Of a stretch of 64,000 nucleotides of DNA, positions 57,411-64,000 are shown one piece after another. Where the stretch lies: the NCBI RefSeq assembly GCF_030373225.1, contig NZ_JAUCZG010000005.1, forward strand, positions 1 to 64,000, in the 5' to 3' direction. The DNA is from Hydrogenophaga sp. GTDB lineage: Bacteria; Pseudomonadota; Gammaproteobacteria; Burkholderiales; Burkholderiaceae_C. The notes beneath the pieces were generated by a model. It saw only the letters and a program-made list of their open reading frames with translations. It had not been told where the DNA came from and did not search any database. A program made the position numbers and the translations under genes. Position 1 is the stretch's first letter, and the number at the start of each line of letters is the position of its first letter.

Positions 57411-59432
57411 TTATTTGGCGAGCCAGACGAAGTACGTCATGAACAGCAGCACACCCACGATCATCATCAGCGCGTAGTGGTAGAGATAACCCGTCTGGGC
57501 GCGGCGCACCACGCCCGACACCAGTCCCACCAGCTTCCAGCTGGCGTTCACCACACCGCCTTCGATCACGCCACGGTCACCACCCTTCCACAGCCCGATG
57601 CCCAGTGCGCGCGCGCCTTTGGCGAGAACGTTCTCGTTGAACCAGTCCAGGTAGTACTTGTTCTCGAGAATCACCACCAGCGGACGCAGTGCGCGTCCGA
57701 TGGCGGCCGGCACGGCCGGGTTGATCAGGTACATGTACCAGGCGCTCACGGCGCCGGCGAGTGCCAGGTAGAGCGGCGGCGTGGACAAGGCATGGGTGGC
57801 CATCGACAGCGGACCATGGAAGATCTCGGCAAACCGGGCCATGGCCGGATGCGCTGCCGCGTTGATCGTGATCGCATCGCTGAAGAAGTCGCCGAACAGC
57901 ATGGGTTCGATGGTCATGAAGCCGATCACCACCGACGGAATGGCCAGCAGCACCAGCGGCACCGTCACCACCCAGGGTGATTCGTGCGGCTTGCCGTGAC
58001 CATGATCGTCGTGGTGACCATGGTCGTCGTGGTGGGCGTCCGGGTTCTGGTCGTAGCGCTCCTTGCCATGGAACACCAGGAAGTACAGGCGGAATGAATA
58101 GAACGAGGTCACGAACACACCGGCGAGCACCGCAAAGTAGGCGAAGCCTGCGGCCGGCAGGTTGCTGAAGTGCACCGCCTCGATGATGCTGTCCTTGGAA
58201 TAAAAGCCCGAGAACAGGGGCGTGCCGATCAGGGCCAGCGTGCCGAGCAGGGAGGTGATCCAGGTGATGGGCATGTACTTGCGCACGGCGCCCATCCAGC
58301 GGATGTCCTGGTTGTGGTGCAGCCCCATGATGACCGAGCCTGCGGCCAGGAAAAGCAGCGCCTTGAAGAATGCGTGCGTCATGAGGTGGAACACCGCCAC
58401 CGAATAGGCCGAGGCGCCGAGCGCCACCGTCATGTAGCCGAGCTGCGACAGGGTGGAGTAGGCCACGATGCGCTTGATGTCGTTCTGGATGATGCCCAGG
58501 AAGCCCATGAACAGCGCGGTGATGGCGCCGATGATGAGGATGAAGTTGAGCGCGGTGTCCGACAACTCGAACAGCGGCGACATGCGCGCCACCATGAAGA
58601 TGCCGGCCGTGACCATGGTGGCAGCGTGGATCAGCGCCGAGATGGGGGTCGGGCCTTCCATCGAATCGGGCAACCACACATGCAGCGGGAACTGCGCGCT
58701 CTTGCCCATGGCGCCGATGAAAAGGCAGATGCAGATCACGGTGATCAGCAGCCAGTCGGTGCCGGGGAAGCCCATGGCGCCGAGTTCCGGCGCCTTGGCA
58801 AACACCTCGGTGTAGTTCAGCGTACCGGCGTAGGCCACGATCAGGCCAATGCCCAGGATGAACCCGAAATCGCCGACGCGGTTGACCAGAAACGCCTTCA
58901 TGTTGGCGAAGATCGCCGTGGGCTTGTTGAACCAGAAACCAATGAGCAGGTAGGACACCAGGCCGACCGCTTCCCAGCCGAAGAACAGCTGCAGCAGGTT
59001 GTTGCTCATGACCAGCATGAGCATGGAGAAGGTGAACAGCGAGATGTAGGCGAAGAAGCGGTTGTAGCCTTCGTCTTCCTCCATGTAGCCGATGGTGTAG
59101 AGGTGCACCATGAGCGAGACGAAGGTGACCACCACCATCATCATGGCGGTGAGGCCGTCGACCAGAAAGCCGATCTCCATCTTCAGCCCGCCGACGACCA
59201 TCCAGGTGTAGAGGGTCTCGTTGAAGCGGGCGCCGTCCAGGGCCACGCTCTTGAGCGTCATGGCGGACAGGACGAAGGCGACCAGCACACCCAGGATGGT
59301 GAGCGTGTGCGAGGCGCGGCGGCCGATGACGTTGCCACCGAAGGTGGTGCCCAGAATGCCGGCCAGGGCCGCGCCGATCAGCGGCGCCATGGGGACGGCG
59401 AGCAAGGTGCTGGCAGAGAGTGTGGTGCTCAT
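57411..59432 (-). CDS. nuoL: NADH-quinone oxidoreductase subunit L
   Basis: Largest antiporter-like subunit of complex I, 673 residues, with the long lateral helix at the C-terminus. Motifs: FFGWEAVGLVSYLLIGFWF, QFPLHVWLPDSMEGPTPISA and KRIVAYSTLSQLGYM. A His/Asp-rich loop (DAHHDDHGHHDDHGHG, about residue 468-483) interrupts the C-terminal part; such loops are seen in some betaproteobacterial NuoL. Confidence 0.97.
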   Translation of the reverse strand: MSTTLSASTLLAVPMAPLIGAALAGILGTTFGGNVIGRRASHTLTILGVLVAFVLSAMTLKSVALDGARFNETLYTWMVVGGLKMEIGFLVDGLTAMMMVVVTFVSLMVHLYTIGYMEEDEGYNRFFAYISLFTFSMLMLVMSNNLLQLFFGWEAVGLVSYLLIGFWFNKPTAIFANMKAFLVNRVGDFGFILGIGLIVAYAGTLNYTEVFAKAPELGAMGFPGTDWLLITVICICLFIGAMGKSAQFPLHVWLPDSMEGPTPISALIHAATMVTAGIFMVARMSPLFELSDTALNFILIIGAITALFMGFLGIIQNDIKRIVAYSTLSQLGYMTVALGASAYSVAVFHLMTHAFFKALLFLAAGSVIMGLHHNQDIRWMGAVRKYMPITWITSLLGTLALIGTPLFSGFYSKDSIIEAVHFSNLPAAGFAYFAVLAGVFVTSFYSFRLYFLVFHGKERYDQNPDAHHDDHGHHDDHGHGKPHESPWVVTVPLVLLAIPSVVIGFMTIEPMLFGDFFSDAITINAAAHPAMARFAEIFHGPLSMATHALSTPPLYLALAGAVSAWYMYLINPAVPAAIGRALRPLVVILENKYYLDWFNENVLAKGARALGIGLWKGGDRGVIEGGVVNASWKLVGLVSGVVRRAQTGYLYHYALMMIVGVLLFMTYFVWLAK

Positions 59433-59465
59433 GGTGCTGTTGGGTTCTGGTCTTGGTGCCGGTGC

Positions 59466-59783
59466 TCAGCCCTTGAGCGTGTTGAGCTCTTCGACGCTGA
59501 TCGAATGCTTGTTGCGGAACAACAGCACCAGGATGGCCAGGCCGATCGCCGACTCGGCGGCGGCCACGGTCAGGATGAAGAACACGAACACCTGCCCGTG
59601 CATGTCGCCCAGGAAATGGGAGAAGGCCACGAAGTTCATGTTCACCGCCAGCAGCATCAGCTCGATCGCCATGAGCAGCACGATCAGGTTCTTGCGGTTG
59701 AGGAAGATGCCGACCACCGACAGCGCGAACAGGATCGCGCCCACCGACAGGAAATGGCCCAGGGTCAGACTGGTTAAGTTCAT
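59466..59783 (-). CDS. nuoK: NADH-quinone oxidoreductase subunit K
   Basis: Small membrane subunit of 105 residues with three helices, holding the conserved Glu of [17 protein letters not shown] and a second in [11 protein letters not shown]. The start is coupled to the nuoJ stop by a 4-base overlap (ATGA). Confidence 0.96.
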   Translation of the reverse strand: MNLTSLTLGHFLSVGAILFALSVVGIFLNRKNLIVLLMAIELMLLAVNMNFVAFSHFLGDMHGQVFVFFILTVAAAESAIGLAILVLLFRNKHSISVEELNTLKG

Positions 59784-60433
59784 GCCTTGCCCTCCTCGGC
59801 GGCTGCCGGCGCCTCGGGCGCGGCTTTTTGTGTGGGCGCCATGGGCAGCACCACCAGACGGTCACGGGCGCGCACATGCACCTGCAGGCCCGGGTTGATG
59901 GCCTTGCTGTCCTTGCGCTGGCGAAGGGTGAGTGCGATCGCGGCAATCATGGCCACCAGCAGGATCACGGCAGCCACCTCAATGGGGTAGAGGTACTCGG
60001 TGTAGAGCAGCAGCCCCAGCTCGCGTGTGTTGGAGTAGTTGGCGGCGTTGATGCCGGCGCCGGCCGCATCCGGATTTGCCGCCAGGCTCGGAAAGCCGAC
60101 AAACAGCACGGCGATCAGTTCGGCCGCCACGAGGGCACCGAGGATCGCGGCCAGCGGGAAGTGTTTCCAGAAACCCTTGCGCACGCTGTCCATGTTGATA
60201 TCGAGCATCATCACGACGAACAGGAACAGCACCATCACCGCGCCCAGGTACACCAGCACCAGGGTGATGCCAAGGAACTCCGCCTTGAGCAGCAACCACA
60301 ACGCAGACGCCTGCGAAAACGCCAGCATGAGGAACAGCACAGCGTGCACCGGGTTTCGCGCGGTGACCACGCGGAAGGCTGCAAACAGCAGCACCGCAGC
60401 GAAGAGATAAAAGAAGCCGGTCTGGTAGTCCAT
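59780..60433 (-). CDS. nuoJ: NADH-quinone oxidoreductase subunit J
   Basis: Membrane subunit of 217 residues, five helices, starting [17 protein letters not shown] (60433). [13 protein letters not shown] and the [17 protein letters not shown] helix with its pi-bulge region are conserved. The C-terminal tail is a Pro/Ala/Glu-rich extension of about 25 residues. Confidence 0.96.
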   Translation of the reverse strand: MDYQTGFFYLFAAVLLFAAFRVVTARNPVHAVLFLMLAFSQASALWLLLKAEFLGITLVLVYLGAVMVLFLFVVMMLDINMDSVRKGFWKHFPLAAILGALVAAELIAVLFVGFPSLAANPDAAGAGINAANYSNTRELGLLLYTEYLYPIEVAAVILLVAMIAAIALTLRQRKDSKAINPGLQVHVRARDRLVVLPMAPTQKAAPEAPAAAEEGKA

Positions 60434-60483
60434 GGCGTTGTGGTTGTGTCGTCGGGTCCGGTCGGATTCCAGGGTCGCAGCGA

Positions 60484-61020
60484 TCAGCGATAGGGGGCGT
60501 CGGCGGCCCGGGCGGCGGCAATCTCGGTCTCGTAGCGGTCGCCCACGGCCAGCAGCATCTCTTTGGTGAAGTACAGGTCGCCCCGCTTCTCGCCGTGGTA
60601 TTCGAAGATGTGGGTTTCGACGATGGAGTCCACCGGGCAGCTCTCCTCGCAGAAACCGCAGAAGATGCACTTGGTCAGGTCGATGTCGTAACGCGTGGTG
60701 CGTCGTGAGCCGTCCTCGCGCACGTCGGACTCGATCGTGATCGCCATGGCCGGGCACACCGCTTCGCACAACTTGCAGGCAATGCAGCGCTCTTCGCCGT
60801 TTTCGTACCGGCGCAGCGCATGCAGGCCGCGAAAGCGCGGCGACAGCGGCGTCTTTTCCTCGGGAAACTGCACGGTGATCTTGCGCTTGAAGGCGTAGCG
60901 ACCCGTCAGGGCCATGCCCTTGAACAGTTCCACCAGCAAGAAGCTGTTGAGAAAATCGCGGAACGAGAATGGCGCCACGACCGCAGGGGACGCAGTGGTT
61001 TGGGCAGTGATGGTGGACAT
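60484..61020 (-). CDS. nuoI: NADH-quinone oxidoreductase subunit I
   Basis: Peripheral-arm subunit of 178 residues with two [4Fe-4S] clusters: [12 protein letters not shown] and [12 protein letters not shown], eight Cys in all. The start [10 protein letters not shown] (61020) gives a 15-residue leader longer than in E. coli. It is 14 bases after nuoH. Confidence 0.97.
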   Translation of the reverse strand: MSTITAQTTASPAVVAPFSFRDFLNSFLLVELFKGMALTGRYAFKRKITVQFPEEKTPLSPRFRGLHALRRYENGEERCIACKLCEAVCPAMAITIESDVREDGSRRTTRYDIDLTKCIFCGFCEESCPVDSIVETHIFEYHGEKRGDLYFTKEMLLAVGDRYETEIAAARAADAPYR

Positions 61021-61034
61021 GGTCAGGCGCCCTC

Positions 61035-62117
61035 TTATTTCCAGAGGTTCCACGACGTCTGCATCAGGCCGCCGACGAGCAGCAGGTAGATGAGCGTGAC
61101 GGGAATGAAGATCTTCCAGCCCAGACGCATGATCTGGTCGTAACGGAAGCGCGGAAAGGTGGCACGGATCCAGATGAACATGGACACCACGAGGAAGGTC
61201 TTCAGGCCGAGCCAGATCCATCCCGGGATCCAGTTGAACAGCGCGCTGTCGATGGGCGACAACCAGCCGCCCAGGAACATCAGCACCGCCAGCACCGAGA
61301 TCAGCCACATGCTGGCGTACTCGGCCAGGAAGAAGATGGCAAAGCCCATGCCGGAGTACTCGACCATGTGGCCCGCGACGATCTCGGCCTCGCCTTCGAC
61401 CACGTCGAAGGGGTGCCGGTTGGTTTCGGCCACGCCGGAGATCAGGTACACGAAGAAGATCGGCAGCAGCGGCAGCCAGTTCCACGACAGGAAGTTCAGC
61501 CCCTGCGAGGCGGCCATGCCGCGGGCCTGCGAATTCACGATCTCGACCAGGTTCAGACTGCCTGCCGTCATCACAACGATCAGGAAGCAGAAGCCGATGG
61601 CGATCTCGTAGCTCACCATCTGCGCCGAGGCGCGCAACGCGCCGAGAAACGCGTATTTCGAGTTGGAGGCCCAGCCCGCGATGATCACGCCATACACCTC
61701 GATCGAGGTGATGGCCAGGATCACCAGCAGACCGGCATTCACGTTGGCCAGCACCGCTTCGGGGCCGAATGGCACGGCCACCCAGGCGGCCAGCGCCGGC
61801 ATGATGGCCATGATGGGGCCCAGGCGAAACAGGCCGTTGCTCGCCGCACTCGGGCGGATCAGCTCCTTGGTCAGCAGCTTGAGCGCATCGGCGATGGGCT
61901 GCAGCAGACCGAAAGGGCCCACGCGGTTGGGTCCGTGGCGGACCTGGATCCAGCCGAGCAGTTTGCGCTCCCACAGCGTGAGGTAGGCCACCGCGCCCAT
62001 GAGAGGCGCCAACACGGCCACGATCTTGATCAGGTTCCAGAGCACCGGCCAGGCCGCGGTGGTCCACCACGGTGCGGCGATCAGGCCCAGGCCGCCGTTG
62101 TACATCGCGTCGATCAT
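61035..62117 (-). CDS. nuoH: NADH-quinone oxidoreductase subunit H
   Basis: Quinone-site membrane subunit of 360 residues with eight or nine helices. [29 protein letters not shown] is split here as two visible motifs: [11 protein letters not shown] and [35 protein letters not shown] [16 protein letters not shown] also fits. Its start overlaps the nuoG stop (ATGA). Confidence 0.96.
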   Translation of the reverse strand: MIDAMYNGGLGLIAAPWWTTAAWPVLWNLIKIVAVLAPLMGAVAYLTLWERKLLGWIQVRHGPNRVGPFGLLQPIADALKLLTKELIRPSAASNGLFRLGPIMAIMPALAAWVAVPFGPEAVLANVNAGLLVILAITSIEVYGVIIAGWASNSKYAFLGALRASAQMVSYEIAIGFCFLIVVMTAGSLNLVEIVNSQARGMAASQGLNFLSWNWLPLLPIFFVYLISGVAETNRHPFDVVEGEAEIVAGHMVEYSGMGFAIFFLAEYASMWLISVLAVLMFLGGWLSPIDSALFNWIPGWIWLGLKTFLVVSMFIWIRATFPRFRYDQIMRLGWKIFIPVTLIYLLLVGGLMQTSWNLWK

Positions 62118-64000
62118 GCGTGCACCTCATGGGTGGTCAGGCTGGCGCGGGCGTCTGCGGTCATCTGCAGCGCAGGAGCACGGCGCACCAGTCCGTCGAG
62201 TTGGTAGATCGCGGCCACGCAGGGTTCGGCGCCGGCAGGCGCCGTGTCGATCGGCACGCTGCCGGTGTTGTCCAGACGGGCAGCATCCACCAGCGCGCCA
62301 CTGGCGACACCGGGCAGGACGCTGGCCAGCACGGCCTGGGAGGAATCGGCATCGAAGCCGGCCAGACCCAGCAGGTTGCCCAGCACGCGGATCACCTTCC
62401 AGGCCGGGCGCGTTTCACCCAGCGGGCGAACAACGGCGTGGAAGCTCTGCAGTCGGCCTTCGGCATTGACGAAGGAGCCCGATGTCTCGGTGAAGGGTGC
62501 GATCGGCAGCAGCACATCGCTGAGGTCGAGGTTGGTCTTGAACGGGCTGAGCGTGATCACCATGCCGCCCGGGGCCAGAGAGCCGACGCCGGCCGCACTG
62601 TCATGCTCGGGTTCGGTATTGAGCAGGACCAGCGCATGCACCCCGCCCGCCAGCATCCGGCCGGCATCCATGCCGTCCTGCCCCGGCACGGCGCCCACCA
62701 GCTGCGCGCCCACCGTGTTGGCGGCTTCGCTGAAGTAACCCACCGTGGCACCGGTCTGCCGGGCGATCCAGTTGGCCAACGACAGCAGGCTGGCTGCTTT
62801 TTGATGGTGCGCGGCGGCGTTGCCGAGCAGGATGGCCTTGTGCTCACCACCCAGCAGCGATTTCGCCACGGCGCGGTGGGCGTCGGTCACGTCGGCGTTC
62901 GCCGGCGCGATCGCACCGGTCTCGGCAGCAACGGCCGCGGCAATGCCGGCGAGCGCCGACACCCAGACGCCGCTGTCGGCGAGCACCACGTTTTTCAGCG
63001 GCATGGCCCAGTCTTGTGCGACCGCGTTGAGCACGTTGACCTGCGCGCCCTTGCGTTGGGCTTGACGGATCCGCTGTGCGAACAGCGGGTGGTCCTTGCG
63101 CAGGTTCGAGCCCACCACCAGCACACGCTGGAGGTTGGAGAGCGATGCGATCGGCATGCCCAGCCAGCGCGCTGCACCGGCGGGAGCGGTGTTGGAAGGA
63201 TCGGCATGGCGCAAGCGGCTGTCGATGTTCTGGCTGCCCAGGCCGCGCACCAGGGCACCGGCCAGCGCCAGCTCTTCCAGCGTGCTGTGCGGGCTGGCCA
63301 GCAGGCCGATGGCGCCGGCGCCGTGTTCGGCCTTGACCTGCTTCAGGCCGTTGGCAACATATTCGAGCGCGGTCTGCCAGTCGACCGTGTGCCACTCGCC
63401 TCCCTGCTTGAGCATGGGCGCGGTCAGGCGGTCTTCGCTGTTGACGGCTTCGTACGAAAAACGGTCCCGGTCGGCGAGCCAGCACTCATTGATGGCTTCG
63501 TTTTCGAGCGGCACCACGCGCATGACCTTGTGGTTCTTCACCTGGATGATGAGGTTCGCGCCGGTGCTGTCGTGCGGGCTCACGCTCTTGCGGCGTGAGA
63601 GTTCCCAGGTGCGCGCGCTGTAGCGGAACGGCTTGCTGGTGAGCGCGCCGACCGGGCAGATGTCGATCATGTTGCCCGAGAGCTCGGAGTCGACCGTGTC
63701 GCCCAGCACCGTGGTGATCTCGGCGTGCTCGCCGCGGTGGATCATGCCCAGCTCCATCACGCCGGCCACTTCCTGACCAAAACGAACGCAGCGCGTGCAG
63801 TGGATGCAGCGGCTCATCTCCTGCATGGAAATCAGCGGGCCGACGTCCTTGTGGAAGACCACGCGTTTTTCTTCTTCGTAGCGCGAGCCCGAACTGCCGT
63901 ACCCCACCGCCAGGTCCTGCAGCTGGCACTCGCCGCCCTGGTCGCAGATCGGGCAGTCCAGCGGGTGGTTGATCAGCAGGAACTCCATCACCGATTGCTG
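62114..64000 (-). CDS. nuoG: NADH-quinone oxidoreductase subunit G, 5' end outside window
   Basis: Large iron-sulfur subunit; 628 residues visible plus the stop. The frame stays open to the window edge, so the N-terminus with the [2Fe-2S] site is missing here. Visible: [14 protein letters not shown] and [16 protein letters not shown] cluster motifs, then [17 protein letters not shown] and the molybdopterin-oxidoreductase-like domain. Translation from an internal GTG or ATG near 63991 would be wrong. Confidence 0.95.
   Translation of the reverse strand, partial: QQSVMEFLLINHPLDCPICDQGGECQLQDLAVGYGSSGSRYEEEKRVVFHKDVGPLISMQEMSRCIHCTRCVRFGQEVAGVMELGMIHRGEHAEITTVLGDTVDSELSGNMIDICPVGALTSKPFRYSARTWELSRRKSVSPHDSTGANLIIQVKNHKVMRVVPLENEAINECWLADRDRFSYEAVNSEDRLTAPMLKQGGEWHTVDWQTALEYVANGLKQVKAEHGAGAIGLLASPHSTLEELALAGALVRGLGSQNIDSRLRHADPSNTAPAGAARWLGMPIASLSNLQRVLVVGSNLRKDHPLFAQRIRQAQRKGAQVNVLNAVAQDWAMPLKNVVLADSGVWVSALAGIAAAVAAETGAIAPANADVTDAHRAVAKSLLGGEHKAILLGNAAAHHQKAASLLSLANWIARQTGATVGYFSEAANTVGAQLVGAVPGQDGMDAGRMLAGGVHALVLLNTEPEHDSAAGVGSLAPGGMVITLSPFKTNLDLSDVLLPIAPFTETSGSFVNAEGRLQSFHAVVRPLGETRPAWKVIRVLGNLLGLAGFDADSSQAVLASVLPGVASGALVDAARLDNTGSVPIDTAPAGAEPCVAAIYQLDGLVRRAPALQMTADARASLTTHEVHA

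Noticed and set aside
55866-57980. 704-residue plus-strand frame opposite nuoM and part of nuoL
   Set aside because: His/Gln/Glu-rich shadow of membrane-protein codons; nuoM and nuoL are certain on the other strand.

Overview
The window is high-GC DNA from a betaproteobacterium of the order Burkholderiales, most likely the family Comamonadaceae (Hydrogenophaga-, Acidovorax- or Variovorax-like). The grounds are a protocatechuate 4,5-cleavage operon in the Comamonas pmd gene order, a nuo operon ending in nuoN plus a DUF2818 gene, and many short intergenic repeats with the core TTCGACAGGCTCAG. The genus cannot be fixed from the sequence alone. No tRNA, rRNA, CRISPR array or transposase gene was seen. 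Coding density is high and no gap above 300 bases lacks a gene.

Layout. 1-5 kb: an ArsA ATPase gene that stops early at the left edge, then a Cpx-like envelope-stress operon (small membrane protein, Spy/CpxP-like lipoprotein, unknown protein, OmpR-type regulator, sensor kinase). 5-12 kb: the minus-strand operon modA-like, pmdE-pmdF-pmdD-pmdA-pmdB-pmdC, aldo/keto reductase, with a divergent LysR regulator. 13-20 kb: a 6-phosphogluconate-dehydrogenase-like protein, a TRAP transporter (dctM, dctQ, dctP) and a vanillate demethylase set (vanB, GntR regulator, vanA). 20-25 kb: MetE-like methyltransferase, 2-hydroxychromene-2-carboxylate isomerase homologue, acyl-CoA synthetase, amidohydrolase. 25-34 kb: a plus-strand run of enoyl-CoA hydratase, feruloyl-CoA synthase, thiolase, 3-hydroxyacyl-CoA dehydrogenase, 4-hydroxybenzoyl-CoA-type thioesterase, Bug binding protein, acyl-CoA dehydrogenase and MarR regulator, followed by an HxlR regulator. 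34-54 kb: housekeeping and mixed genes (FAH protein, grpE-dnaK-dnaJ, ZIP transporter, beta-CASP nuclease, mltB, FtsX permease with an AttH-like protein, ABC exporter, glutamate dehydrogenase, DUF1178, NUDIX). 54-64 kb: the distal part of the complex I operon, nuoG (partial) to nuoN, read on the minus strand.

How the genes work together. Roughly 5-34 kb reads as one funnel for lignin-derived phenylpropanoids. Ferulate is activated to its CoA thioester, shortened by a beta-oxidation-like route to vanilloyl-CoA, hydrolysed to vanillate, demethylated to protocatechuate by VanAB, and ring-cleaved by PmdAB to end as pyruvate plus oxaloacetate. No vanillin dehydrogenase is present, which agrees with the CoA route rather than retro-aldol cleavage to vanillin. 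The 4-oxalomesaconate tautomerase (PmdU) and transporter (PmdK) known from Comamonas are absent, and a leaderless ModA-like protein sits at the operon head instead. Clear palindromes lie where MarR and GntR operators would be expected.

Two families of short repeats lie between genes, especially inside the pmd operon. In three places (arsA linker, AttH-like N-terminus, vanA C-terminus) they are inside reading frames. An 86-bp tandem duplication overlaps the end of the ZIP transporter gene.
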